This document shows, piece by piece, positions 48,194-57,702 of a stretch of DNA of 64,000 nt (positions are counted from its first letter, which is position 1; each line of letters begins with the position of its first letter). A model generated the notes under the pieces. The model worked only from the letters and a program-made list of their open reading frames with translations, made no database searches and was not told the origin of the DNA. Location of the stretch: NCBI GenBank assembly GCA_900208305.1, contig OAPG01000003.1, positions 248,001 through 312,000 of the forward strand. Reading direction: 5' to 3'. Position numbers and translations under genes: made by a program. This stretch comes from Melanopsichium pennsylvanicum (taxonomy: Eukaryota; Basidiomycota; Ustilaginomycetes; Ustilaginales).

Positions 48194-50473
48194 TCATGAC
48201 AAAATGGGTAAAAAATTACCCACCACCAAACTTGGCAAATCAAAAATATCCCTCTTAATCGTAAAACTCCAAGCACAAGGAACCAACTTCCCATTCGGCT
48301 TAACCAAAGTACAAGTAGTCATAACACTCTGCGTCGTATTCTCAAAAGCATGCAACGCAAACTTTTCCCAATAATCCAACGTAGAACCCTTATCCATAAT
48401 CTCATAAATCCTCCTACCCATCAACTCATCCTTACTCCATTGCGTCAACATACAAAACTCCGCTCCAACCACACAAATCTCACAAGTCCTCCTCCATACC
48501 ACAGTAGGCGTCCCACTAAAACTGATCAACTTTTCAAATTCCAACATAGTCCTCTGAAAAGACCTCTCCACAAAAACCTCATCCTCTTCAGTTAAAGCCA
48601 TCTGAAGCGCAATCAAAGAAGGTCGAAAAATCGCAAGCGCCCTAACGATTCGTAAAACATCTTGCTTCTCGAATTCAGATGTGACGTACTTGATGAGGAA
48701 ATGGTATCCTTCAGGATACGGGAAAGGCGCTGTATTATCACGATACGTTTTGGCGATACGAGCACGCCAAATCGTATCTTGCTGTTGTCGAGCAACACGA
48801 CGTGATGCAATCGCTTTGTTAATGTCCGCAACAGGTTCATTGCATGTGGATCTTTGCCAAGTTGATCCCAAATCCACATTACCTTCACTACCACCTTGAG
48901 CATCATTGTTGGATGAAAGTAGACTCGATTCCTCCAACATGTTTGTAGGTTTAGGACTTGGAACTTCCAAAGCGTTGAAAGAGGCTTCATGTCCACCCGC
49001 ATCACCTAGCTCTTGCAAACCCCTCGTTGTTGGCGCGGTTTCAACTTGGACTGCAAAACCATCGCCCATCCCTGCTGTATCGTTGTATGTGGCTGCAACC
49101 GTATCCATCCCACCTGCACCCGAAGCAAGCAGCTGTTGGTGTTGGTGTTGGTGTTGCTGCTGCATACCCATGCTGAGAAGTGCATCCAGTCCACCACCAC
49201 TCGCAATGTTCCAACCATCCATCACATCAACCGCTGGCGAAGTTTGGAAATCTGGACTAGCACTCGAAGCACCCAACAACTGCAGATCCGTGCCATTCAG
49301 CATGGATGACAGGATTGAGTATTCTAAACTCGTTGCTTCGCTGCCAAAGTTGTGCGTGGATGGATCAAACGAAAGCTCAAATGTGGTTCCACCCATATTA
49401 TTATTGTTGTTGTTGTTGTTATTGCTGCCCCCTGACGGTGCAACATGGGCACCAGTAGGAGTGTCAAACGTATTGCTAGAAAGATAATTGTGCTGATGCG
49501 GAGACGGACCATGACCCGAACTGGAAGGCGTAGGGATGCCACCATTGCTGTTGACTTGGTCCAGAATGTTGTTGACTGCCGAAACCTTTTCGGGCGAAGG
49601 TGCAGTGTGAAGCGCTGGTTGAATGGTCGCCAATTCCTGCTGCTGGTGCTGGTGCTGGTGCTGGTGCTGTTCAAGTGGTTGTTTTTGCTGGGATGATGTG
49701 GAGGAATCGTTCTTGTGCTGTGCAGCCTGTTTTGCGGCCTTCTTCGTCTCCTTTTGACGTTTGAGCTCTTCCAATTCATCATCATCGAGCAGATACTTTG
49801 CCTTTTTGCGATGACCGTCCATGCAAGAGTCGGCAAGACCTTTTTTGACACAGCGCTGACATGGACGAGAGTCGTCGCAGGTCAAGTGTGCCTTTTGACA
49901 GTGCAAACATGCTCGATTGGCCTTTTTGCGCTTGCCCGACTCTTTTGGCGTGAATGCTGCGGTTGCTGAGGCTGATGTGGCGGCAGAGGATGAAGCTGGC
50001 TTGTTGAGCGTCGAAGGATTAGCAGCTGATTTTGGGTTCATGTCAACCTCCTTTTTTAATGGCGATCCGGATGGCGACTTTCCAGCTTGTGAAGTGGCAT
50101 TCTTGGAAGCGGCAGACGAAGCGGTCGAGTAAAGGCTTTGATTCAACATAGATGCAGTGTTTGGGCGAACGTTGAACGATGATGATGATGGTGATGATGA
50201 TGATGATGATGACACTGATGGAGAAGAGCACGACGGTGAAAAAGCAGATGTAGGATTGTAAGACGGCCTTGCGGGGGAGGTATGAGTAGCAGGAGGACTT
50301 GAAGCTAAAGCTGCGAGGGTGGATGCGGCTGCGTGGGATGCGGGACTCTGCTGACGTTGCGTATTGGTGGTTGATGGATGTGGAGGTAACGAGTATGTGG
50401 GTGTTGATGAGGACAATTTGGAAGGGTGTGAAGACGAACGTGGGGCCGGATTGTTGCCGTTGGCAGCTGACAT
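48194..50473 (-). CDS. ERT1: Zn2Cys6 transcription factor of the Ert1/AcuK type with a C-terminal PAS-like domain
   Basis: This 759-residue regulator belongs to the Ert1/AcuK group, which activates gluconeogenesis and related respiratory genes in fungi. The binuclear zinc cluster begins at Cys189: RACLHCQKAHLTCDDSRPCQ, followed by RCVKKGLADSC and the basic HRKKAKYLLDDDELEEL. The cluster reads C-X2-C-X6-C-X5-C-X2-C-X8-C and is complete. Long low-complexity tracts surround it: Ser/Pro/Ala before, Gln/His repeats and a nine-Asn run after. The C-terminal 200 residues are conserved (DTIWRARIAKTYRDNTAPFPYPEGY, then FEKLISFSGTPTVVWRRTCEI and the PAS-like VGAEFCMLTQWSKDELMGRRIYEIMDKGSTLDYWEKF). No intron is required. 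The ATG at 50473 is in a GACATGGCG-like minus-strand context (cat at 50471-50473). Confidence 0.93.
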   Translation of the reverse strand: MSAANGNNPAPRSSSHPSKLSSSTPTYSLPPHPSTTNTQRQQSPASHAAASTLAALASSPPATHTSPARPSYNPTSAFSPSCSSPSVSSSSSSSPSSSSFNVRPNTASMLNQSLYSTASSAASKNATSQAGKSPSGSPLKKEVDMNPKSAANPSTLNKPASSSAATSASATAAFTPKESGKRKKANRACLHCQKAHLTCDDSRPCQRCVKKGLADSCMDGHRKKAKYLLDDDELEELKRQKETKKAAKQAAQHKNDSSTSSQQKQPLEQHQHQHQHQQQELATIQPALHTAPSPEKVSAVNNILDQVNSNGGIPTPSSSGHGPSPHQHNYLSSNTFDTPTGAHVAPSGGSNNNNNNNNNMGGTTFELSFDPSTHNFGSEATSLEYSILSSMLNGTDLQLLGASSASPDFQTSPAVDVMDGWNIASGGGLDALLSMGMQQQHQHQHQQLLASGAGGMDTVAATYNDTAGMGDGFAVQVETAPTTRGLQELGDAGGHEASFNALEVPSPKPTNMLEESSLLSSNNDAQGGSEGNVDLGSTWQRSTCNEPVADINKAIASRRVARQQQDTIWRARIAKTYRDNTAPFPYPEGYHFLIKYVTSEFEKQDVLRIVRALAIFRPSLIALQMALTEEDEVFVERSFQRTMLEFEKLISFSGTPTVVWRRTCEICVVGAEFCMLTQWSKDELMGRRIYEIMDKGSTLDYWEKFALHAFENTTQSVMTTCTLVKPNGKLVPCAWSFTIKRDIFDLPSLVVGNFLPILS

Positions 50474-51308
50474 GGCGAGTCGGCGTTTGTAGTGGTGCTA
50501 TGAGCACATACGAGGATGGGTGCTGCGGCTTGATTTTGACGCCAAGGGAATAGGTCCAAGTGGCAAGTGTTTGTATGGCTAATGAGGCTTGTGCAGTGAA
50601 ACAGCGAGTTTCAAGGTTGGGTCGTGTAGCTTGAAGAGATTTCAGTGTACTCGCTATTGTTTCCACAGCTGAAAGGTATGATTGGGTTGAGAACGAATTC
50701 GACGTTTGACCTAATCAAGAGCAAACATGAGCGTGGCCAATGTTTGCACAAAGTGCATTGGCGAAGGTGATCCAGACGTACAGCACCTCTTCCAGGAAGG
50801 CTTATGTAGATAGGACAGGTCGAGATGAGGAGACGACGATGGTAAGATGGTGTGATGGTGATGGGACGAGTGGTTCTGTTTTCTGTTGGCCTTGACAAAC
50901 GCGACATTAATAAAATTCACCGGGCTGCAGGTAACACGCGGGCCGAGACGAGCATCCAGAAAGAGCTACTTTGCAACTTAACAAAAAACTTTAGCTTGGG
51001 CCAAATTGGTAACATGTTAAGTCGTTTCACATCCTCAGCTTAGGGCGGATTATATGTAAACTATTTAACACAAGTCGAGTGTCTTGTTCTCATGACTCAA
51101 ATGCGCTTTGTCAATCCAAGCATAGACGTCAACATGAGGTGGTATGCTTTCAGGGTCGTCTAGAGATACAGTTACAGGGTGGACAAACACAATGGTAGAT
51201 TCACTAGAGTTGGGGTATGGTTGGACATCACGCTGGAACGGGTGTGATAATGAGCTCAAATTGCTGACAAGCCTAACATGGATTCGCTTGCAACCATGAG
51301 GCACAATT
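50474..51308 (-). promoter_or_regulatory. Upstream region of ERT1
   Basis: This 835-base interval lies between the ERT1 start and the 3' end of SFT2, both on the minus strand. A GTACGT near 50780 and a TTGATTAG acceptor-like end near 50711 could bound a leader intron of about 70 bases; this is weak. No gene is supported. Confidence 0.4.
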
Positions 51309-51992
51309 TTAGAACAGTTTGTTGAACATGCGCTTGAGAAAGTCGATACACCAAGGAATGTAACTCAGCGAGTAAAGCAAGAATGCCACGCTGGTGCCCA
51401 TACAAGACAGAGAAAAAGAAAGAAAAAACAAATGACCTCTCAGTCAACTATCTTACTCTCTTGTGATCTTGTGACCTCGACTGTGTTTGTGATATACTTA
51501 CTATAGAACAATAACAAAAATGATCGCTAATACGGTACTACCAATCGCAAATACGCTCACCCACACCATGATGAATGCCAAAATCATCACCAGAGTAAAT
51601 GTGATCCTCACTGGCTTAAACATCTGTCGAAATTGCTTGATGAAACCCAATAGAAATCCTGTACCCGTCAACGACACGAGCACGCCAACTGCGTACAGCA
51701 CTACAAAAGTTGCAAGCGATCCAGTGACGAGAAGCACAGTTCCTAGAAGAGAAATCACGAATCCGCCAAAGGTACATGCTGCAAATCCGATCAGACGTTG
51801 TTGCCGAGTGAGTTCGATACCAAACGATTTGGAAAACGCATCGTTTTCTCCTGTAAGTTCGCCACCAAAGTTTTTGATTTGTTGTGTATCCATGTTGATC
51901 CACCTAGATCCACCTGTACCCGAAAAAGCGTTACCAGTGGACGAGGAGGAGCTGGCATTTCCGCCACCAAAGCCTTTGCTGAACCACGACAT
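51309..51992 (-). CDS. SFT2: Sft2-type Golgi membrane transport protein (two exons)
   Basis: Sft2 is a small tetraspan protein that assists vesicle fusion with the Golgi. Exon 1 is 51992-51502 and exon 2 is 51390-51309; the split Tyr codon is TA|C and the product has 190 residues. The 111-base intron has donor GTAAGT and acceptor ACCAG. Without splicing the frame would stop right after VIVL. Splicing adds the family C-terminus, YVAFLLYSLSYIPW followed by CIDFLKRMF. The N-terminus is Ser/Gly-rich. Helices lie at RLIGFAACTFGGFVISLLGT, VTGSLATFVVLYAVGVLVSL, RITFTLVMILAFIMVWVSVF and the spliced VLAIIFVIVLYVAFLLYSLS. SYIP is the typical closing motif. Length is close to the yeast protein (215 residues). 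Confidence 0.93.
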
Positions 51993-52396
51993 TGCGGCAA
52001 TTGAAACGTGAAAGCCGTGATAGGTGTGAGATTGTCAAAGGTTGGTTTTTGATGTTGAGTTGAGTGATATAGAAACTGTTGATGGTGGTTAATCGCATTT
52101 GTAGAAATAAAAAAAGCTTTACGAGGTTCAACCTCGGCCAACATATCCAGAAAGACCCTTCTAAGTGTTATGCTCAGTCTTTTTTTTTTCTTTCTTTTTT
52201 TAGGTTTTGTTTTTTGTTTTGTTTTTTGTTTTGTTTCCCATTCTGACACGCTGTTGTTCAGAATACAGTGTACATTCGCATTCACTCTAGCATGAGCATC
52301 ACACATCGTACGTACTGCTCCATGAAAGGTGCTGTATTTGAGTTGGTGAGAATAACAGAGTGTAGTGTATTTCAAGAGCAACAATACAAGATTTAA
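51993..52396 (-). promoter_or_regulatory. Upstream region of SFT2 with T/G simple repeats
   Basis: A T-rich tract (52178-52240) includes the 12-bp unit GTTTTGTTTTTT twice plus a partial third copy (52204-52236). On the minus strand this is an A-rich leader of SFT2. No other element was recognised. Confidence 0.5.
52204..52236 (+). repeat. 12-bp GTTTTGTTTTTT tandem repeat
   Basis: Two full copies and one partial copy. Simple-sequence origin by slippage is the simplest reading. Confidence 0.85.
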
Positions 52397-53902
52397 CTAC
52401 TGTCCAATCGCACCACTCTTTCTCAAATCTGCCACTTGTTCTTCTGACATTCCCAATTCCTGTATTAGCACTTCATCCGTATGCTCACCTAAAACAGGTG
52501 GCGGTGCTCGAATCTTCATCTTTCCACCACCGTACCTCACTGCTGGTGCGACTATCTTGATCTTGCCTGCTCTCGGATGATCTACTTGTGCCACCACTTT
52601 TCTATCCTTACTCTGCGGATGTTCGTCAAACGTGCCTTTGATGTTCCTAATCGGTGCTGCTGGAATCTTGCCATTAATCGCATCGCACCACTCTTCCACC
52701 GTCCTCTCCACCAAAAGTGCTTCCAACAAAGGAATGAGTTGTTCTCTGTGTTTCACTCTCGCAGCATTAGTAGCGTACTTCTCATCTTCCGATAGTTGGG
52801 GCTTACCTAGCAGCTTGCACAACAACTTGAATTGTCCATCGTTACCTGCACCCAACATGATCCTCCCATCTTTTGCTTGGAAGGTTTGATACGGTACGAT
52901 GCTCGGATGCTTATCTCCATGTCTGCTCGCCTCCTGACCCGCAATCAAGTAGTTACTCGCAATGTTGGCTAAACTTGCGATTTGGCAATCAAACAGACTC
53001 GCATCAATGTGAACACCTTTACCCGTCTGTGCTCTTCCGATCAAAGCGGCCATGATGGCTCCATGCACGTACAAACCTGTGGTCAAATCCGTCATGGCGA
53101 CTCCAATTTTCACAGGTGGACGATCTGATTCACCCGTGATATGCATCATTCCTGCATCAGCAGCGATGATCACATCATACCCTGCCTTGTCACGATATCG
53201 TCCGGTTTGACCATACCCGGTCAAACTCGCATAAATGATGTCGGGCTTGATCGCTTTGAGATCGTCATATCCAAGACCCATCGAACCAAGTTTTCCAGGA
53301 AGATAATTTTCGACGACCACATCGGCATTGCGTACGAGATCGTGGATGATTTTCTTACCAGCGGGTGATTTGAGATCAACCGTGATGGATCTTTTGCTGC
53401 GATTGATAGAAAGAAAGTAGGCGGATTCGGGAGGTAAGGTGGCCCAGTAATCTTGTTTTCCAGGTGGAGGCTTGCATGCATGGTTTGCAGTTGGAGGTTG
53501 AGCAAAAGGTGGAAGCCATGCTCGCGTATCGTCTCCGCCTCGAGGATGTTCCACTTTGATTACATCCGCGCCAAGATCGGCGAGAAGCATAGTGCAATAT
53601 GGGCCAGCGAGCACTCGGGTGAGATCAACGATGCGAATTCCTTTCAAAGGAGGTGGAATTGAGGGTTCATCTTGGATGGTAGCGGTGAAGGTGTTGGTGG
53701 TGTCGATGGAGAAACGAGTTGAAGAGTTGGTAAAGGCTCTAGTGATGATTTTGATCGTGTCAAGCTGCGAAGCGCTCTTTGCGTTCCAAGCGAGCATCAG
53801 TGAGGAAGCTGTTGCGAGAGAATATGATACAGAGCAAGAGGCTATACGTTTGTTTGTTCCTTCTCGAAACATAGGCCGAAAAGAGGATGACACGACTCGC
53901 AT
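52397..53902 (-). CDS. Family III CoA-transferase (CaiB/SUGCT type), probably mitochondrial
   Basis: This 501-residue enzyme moves CoA between carboxylic acids. Its closest general match is the mitochondrial succinate-hydroxymethylglutarate CoA-transferase (SUGCT) branch. The N-terminal 80 residues are basic and Ser/Thr-rich with few acids, as in a presequence. The core begins GIRIVDLTRVLAGPYCTMLL (about 88), with GADVIKVEHP and GDDTRAW. SINRSKRSITVDLKSPAGKK, VVENYLPGKLGSMGLGYDDL and SLTGYGQTGRYRDKAGYDV follow. Asp243 in AGYDVII is the expected acyl-accepting catalytic residue. The family's closing helical part ends RKSGAIGQ. No intron is needed. It shares a divergent upstream region with the nitronate monooxygenase gene. 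Donor and acceptor acids are unknown. Confidence 0.9.
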   Translation of the reverse strand: MRVVSSSFRPMFREGTNKRIASCSVSYSLATASSLMLAWNAKSASQLDTIKIITRAFTNSSTRFSIDTTNTFTATIQDEPSIPPPLKGIRIVDLTRVLAGPYCTMLLADLGADVIKVEHPRGGDDTRAWLPPFAQPPTANHACKPPPGKQDYWATLPPESAYFLSINRSKRSITVDLKSPAGKKIIHDLVRNADVVVENYLPGKLGSMGLGYDDLKAIKPDIIYASLTGYGQTGRYRDKAGYDVIIAADAGMMHITGESDRPPVKIGVAMTDLTTGLYVHGAIMAALIGRAQTGKGVHIDASLFDCQIASLANIASNYLIAGQEASRHGDKHPSIVPYQTFQAKDGRIMLGAGNDGQFKLLCKLLGKPQLSEDEKYATNAARVKHREQLIPLLEALLVERTVEEWCDAINGKIPAAPIRNIKGTFDEHPQSKDRKVVAQVDHPRAGKIKIVAPAVRYGGGKMKIRAPPPVLGEHTDEVLIQELGMSEEQVADLRKSGAIGQ

Positions 53903-54366
53903 TTTGAGAGCAAGTTTGTTTATAATAGAAGTGATGTGAATTGGGATGGTGGGTATCGGCCTGTTTCTTTTCTAGTTTCTGCAAGTTACGAGGATGAATA
54001 TGAGAGTGTCTGCTGAGTTTCTTTCCCGCTTTCCAAGTTACTGTAATATAGGAATCGAGTCTAGTGTATACGAGTTCCTTTGCGAGGTATAAGGAAAAGG
54101 ATAAGCTAAGTTACTACGGACTTTGATGTTGCAAATTAGACGAAACAGCGATTAAAATGTTAATTTTACGCTTAAAATGCGGTTCACAGCTGAATTTATT
54201 TATTAATATGCATTTCCCCCGCAATTTCAGGACGTTACACAATTTGAAATATCGGACATGTCGGTTGATGCATCATCCCTCCATTATGTACTACTCTAAC
54301 CCTAAGTTGTATTTGCCATATCATCATACCACCAAACTGATTACCTACCAAAAATTTGACGCAGAT
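53903..54366. promoter_or_regulatory. Divergent promoter between the CoA-transferase and nitronate monooxygenase genes, with a telomere-box-like motif
   Basis: This 464-base AT-rich interval contains TAACCCTAA at 54297-54305, one and a half units of the CCCTAA telomeric repeat, 62 bases before the preferred start of the monooxygenase gene. Teloboxes of this kind act as promoter elements in some eukaryotes. The part from 54157 on is also an in-frame, Arg-rich 5' extension of the monooxygenase frame. Confidence 0.45.
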
Positions 54367-55548
54367 ATGACATCAAGACAGATCATCACATCACTCTCCA
54401 AGGTGCTACCCTCGGTTCGAACCCCAGTGGTGTTGGGTGCCATGGCCGGCGCTTCGGGTGGAGACCTTGCTGGCTCTGTCTCGGCTGCTGGTGGGTTTGG
54501 CTTCATCGGTGCCGGCTACTTAACACCTACCGATCTTAATGATCAAGTTTGCAAAGCTTACTCTCAACTCAACATCACTCACCAATCTTTACTCTCTTCA
54601 AGCCAACGTGCAAATTTCGGTATCGGCATCCTTATTTGGCGTCTCACCGAACTCAACGATGGCAAACGTCCTACTCTTGGAGCTACCCTGAACAAGGACG
54701 TCTCTGAATTTCTCGAGGTGATTGTTAAAGCTCGACCTAGGGCAATTTGGTTGAGTTTCGGAGATCAGCAAGAACTTATCACATGGCAATCGGTAATTGA
54801 TGATCTGGATGCGCAACATAACCCTGATCTGAAATTAAAGGAGCAAGAGCAGATCAGGTACTTTATCATGATTGGTCGAGAATGTGAATTGTCTACAGCG
54901 GTACAGAAATGCAAATGTGACGTTTTGGTGGTTCAAGGATGCGAAGCAGGTGGGCATGGTCATTCTCAAGCTCCTCCTCTTTCCGCTTTACTTTCAGATG
55001 TTCTGAACCAACTTTCGTCACTCACTCCAAACAATAACTCCCACACCATCCCTCCCGTACTTGGAGCAGGTGGACTTTGTGATGGAAAATCATTGGCATC
55101 TTTGCTCGCTGCAGGTTGCGATGGTGGAGTGTTCGGAACAAGGTTTGTCCTTACTCACGAGAGCACTTATTCTCAGTTGCAAAAGGAAGAATTGGTCAAA
55201 GCCAAAAGTAGCGCAACGTTGAGAACGTTTGCGTTCGACGATGCTAGGGGTACACTCGGTTGGCCTCAAGGTACGGATGGTAGAGGGTTGAGGAATAGGA
55301 CGGTGGAAGAGTACGAGAAGGATTTGGAGCAAGAGATCAAACAAGGAAAAGTGGATCAAGATGGAGCAAAGAGGAGAATGAAAAGGTATGAACAGGCTGC
55401 CAAACAAAACGATACAAACAGAATCGTCATTTGGGCAGGTACGGGTGTGGGTACTATCAACTCCATTGTTTCAGCAAAACAAGTGGTGCAAGATATCACA
55501 CGAGAGGCAGTGGATGCGCTGCAAAGGGTTCAAAGTTATATCCACTAA
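54367..55548 (+). CDS. Nitronate monooxygenase (2-nitropropane dioxygenase family)
   Basis: This FMN enzyme oxidises toxic alkyl nitronates. The start is placed at 54367 (MTSRQIITSLSK), giving 393 residues and the usual family N-terminus RTPVVLGAMAGASGGDLAGSV. An in-frame ATG at 54157 would add 70 residues, AT-rich and Arg-rich, with three more in-frame Mets; that could be a mitochondrial presequence or simply leader. Motifs in order are GGFGFIGAGY, FGIGILIWRL, PRAIWLSFGD, VVQGCEAGGHGH (near residue 190, His in the active site) and GGLCDGKSLASLLAAGCDGGVFGTRF (FMN phosphate site). The C-terminus has a variable linker and ends in IVIWAGTGVGTINSIVSAKQV. Intronless. The true electron donor and substrate are not visible. 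Confidence 0.92.
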   Translation: MTSRQIITSLSKVLPSVRTPVVLGAMAGASGGDLAGSVSAAGGFGFIGAGYLTPTDLNDQVCKAYSQLNITHQSLLSSSQRANFGIGILIWRLTELNDGKRPTLGATLNKDVSEFLEVIVKARPRAIWLSFGDQQELITWQSVIDDLDAQHNPDLKLKEQEQIRYFIMIGRECELSTAVQKCKCDVLVVQGCEAGGHGHSQAPPLSALLSDVLNQLSSLTPNNNSHTIPPVLGAGGLCDGKSLASLLAAGCDGGVFGTRFVLTHESTYSQLQKEELVKAKSSATLRTFAFDDARGTLGWPQGTDGRGLRNRTVEEYEKDLEQEIKQGKVDQDGAKRRMKRYEQAAKQNDTNRIVIWAGTGVGTINSIVSAKQVVQDITREAVDALQRVQSYIH

Positions 55549-55719
55549 TTTCGAGTTACACGCATCGTTCACGGTGTGCTGTGCTTCACGCTGTACGGTA
55601 ACATGAAACTTTTTTGTGACTATGTAATTATATCATCTTGTGGTCATTGACACATTTGGAGTCGAGGAAAAAAAAAACTAGGAGCGACGTTTGTGTGTAT
55701 TTGTTTGGAAAGACAGACA

Positions 55720-57702
55720 TCATTGTTCCTTTTGAGCCCGCTCTTCCAACGTCTTCCAATGGCTCATCAAACCTGTATACACCTCAGTCCTACCTTTGGT
55801 TGGTGTGCAAATTACCTTTACACCCCCTTGGACACCACTTTTTGCATTGTCCAAGCTTTGTTTCTGGGCTGCTTTTGCTTTTGTTTCGTGAATGAAGTCG
55901 TCAAATTCCAACACGTTTTGTTCTTCTGCTTGACCACTCTGTTGTTTTTGTTGTTGTTGTTGTTGTTGTTGTAGACGACTCCAACCCCAGACAGCCTTGT
56001 ACGCCGCGCCGACAGAACAGAAGTTGTAATTAGCGGCTTTCCATGTTTTGCCACTCTGATCGAGTTGGACAGGTTTGACAATGTCACATCCAAACACGTC
56101 AGCCATGGTATGGGTGATGGTCAGATTTGAAGAAGCTCCACCCACAGCGTAGATCAGATCCAAAGGAGGTTTCAAAGTGTTCAAACTGGACGATGATGAC
56201 CAAGATGGACCGGAAATGATGGAACTCGAACGATAACGATAGTTTAAGAATTGGGTTTCGAGAATGCTACTTGCATTCATCCCCTCTTCTTCAAAGTCGT
56301 CCACTTTGATCCATTCCTCTTGCCCTTTAGATTTAGTGGAGGAGCAACATGTATATCTGTGTACACCAGAAGCGCCCGATGGAATGATTTCGGGTCTGAG
56401 CCAGTAGAACGCCAACCTTTTTTCCTTTGTCATTTCGGCAAGTTTCCATTTTTCAACATGACCATTGAAAGCATCCCAATCCGATTGACAATATTCGTCA
56501 CGAATCCATTCCCTAGCCAGACTGCCAGATTTGTAAACGAGCATGTTGAAAAACTTGTTGCCTCCCTCATTTCCCTTGCCAGAGCAAGACGAAGCAAGTT
56601 GGGCAGGGTGGAAAAAGGCATGGAAATCAGGATCAGGAACGTACTGATCCGTGGCTACCATTACAGTATCAGAAGTGCCCAAACTGATGATAGCTTGACG
56701 TTGTGCGAGACTGAACGCGAGGAAAGTGGCTGGATTGTCGCCGGTTCCAGGAAACACTTTGCACGTTTTGCTGAATCCATATCGATCCACCCACCAATTT
56801 CCAATACTACCCACGGGCATGCCAGTATCGCGATAGATCCTGCCTAGCTTCCTCTCGAGTTCGGTTGCGCCACCCAAAGAGCAAGATGTTGAGAGGGAAT
56901 CTCGATCAAGCTGACCGCTAGCGAGGGCGAGGAGAAGTTGGTTCCAACCAGGTTCCAAGGAACCCTTGATTTCAGTATTTGGGATAGTGGAGGAAGGGCG
57001 CATGTCGAGAAGGTTCATTCCGCACGCATCGCTTTGATCGATCCCCTTTATCACGGTGTTTTCATCCTCACCTTGACCTACACATAACATGGTGGTGATG
57101 AAACTACTCACCAAACCAATCCTCTGTGTGTTCTTGTATGCTTCCGGCTCGTTTTTTCGAAACTTATAAATCTGTGGACCCGTAAATCTAGTATGTGCTT
57201 TACTTCCCGTGACCTTTGCCAATTCTTCCGCACCCCCCATTACGTTCTCAAATGCCTGGCATGCTTTTGTGGTAGAGGAATCTTGCCAATTGGGAACGAC
57301 CTTTCTCGAAAACGCACCTTCGACCTGTTGCGCAAGGGTCTTTTCGCAAGATAGGGATGTCAAGATTTTGGGAGCAGCACGTGAAAAGTAGACGGAAGCG
57401 TGTTGTTGACCAGCAGCAGAGACACCAGCGATTCGGGATAGGGGCCAAGAAGAGGAGCGCATAAGATCGGCAAGACGATCAAGCGATTCTACATAGAGCA
57501 TGATGGGTGCGACTACGGTGCCTGGTTCATCGGAAGAAATTGGGGCAGACACTCCACCCGTGGTACCGTAGTGGGGGAGGTCACGATCAAAACGCACTTC
57601 AAGTTCGGAAAGTACGTTGAGATCAATGTCAAGAAGCGATGCTTTGAGAGCTTGAGTACTGGCATCAAGGCCAAGGAACAAGGGGAGGGCGTCACCGTCC
57701 AT
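55720..57702 (-). CDS. D-xylulokinase (FGGY kinase) with a C-terminal poly-Gln tract
   Basis: This 660-residue kinase phosphorylates D-xylulose, linking pentose uptake to the pentose phosphate pathway. LFLGLDASTQALKASLLD (about residues 8-25) is the first phosphate motif. GVSAAGQQHASVYF near 90, NWQDSSTTKACQAFE, GPQIYKFRKNEPEAY and GIDQSDACGMNLLDM match xylulokinases. SLGTSDTVMVATD near 330 and YAVGGASSNLTITHTMADVF near 520-540 form the nucleotide site. Near residue 578 a run of eight Gln then KQQ separates the catalytic domain from a short tail absent from bacterial enzymes. The ATG at 57702 is the first in frame. No intron is needed. It is divergent from the Na+/H+ antiporter gene and converges on the monooxygenase gene with about 170 bases between. 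Confidence 0.93.
   Translation of the reverse strand: MDGDALPLFLGLDASTQALKASLLDIDLNVLSELEVRFDRDLPHYGTTGGVSAPISSDEPGTVVAPIMLYVESLDRLADLMRSSSWPLSRIAGVSAAGQQHASVYFSRAAPKILTSLSCEKTLAQQVEGAFSRKVVPNWQDSSTTKACQAFENVMGGAEELAKVTGSKAHTRFTGPQIYKFRKNEPEAYKNTQRIGLVSSFITTMLCVGQGEDENTVIKGIDQSDACGMNLLDMRPSSTIPNTEIKGSLEPGWNQLLLALASGQLDRDSLSTSCSLGGATELERKLGRIYRDTGMPVGSIGNWWVDRYGFSKTCKVFPGTGDNPATFLAFSLAQRQAIISLGTSDTVMVATDQYVPDPDFHAFFHPAQLASSCSGKGNEGGNKFFNMLVYKSGSLAREWIRDEYCQSDWDAFNGHVEKWKLAEMTKEKRLAFYWLRPEIIPSGASGVHRYTCCSSTKSKGQEEWIKVDDFEEEGMNASSILETQFLNYRYRSSSIISGPSWSSSSSLNTLKPPLDLIYAVGGASSNLTITHTMADVFGCDIVKPVQLDQSGKTWKAANYNFCSVGAAYKAVWGWSRLQQQQQQQQKQQSGQAEEQNVLEFDDFIHETKAKAAQKQSLDNAKSGVQGGVKVICTPTKGRTEVYTGLMSHWKTLEERAQKEQ

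Noticed and set aside
50043..50666. 207-codon frame overlapping the ERT1 start
   Set aside because: It begins with GTG, has no in-frame ATG near its start and reads as low-complexity sequence out of phase with ERT1.
54411..54430. tRNA B-box-like GGTTCGAACCCC
   Set aside because: It is inside the conserved N-terminus of the nitronate monooxygenase (VRTPVVLGAM), and no acceptor or anticodon stem fits around it.
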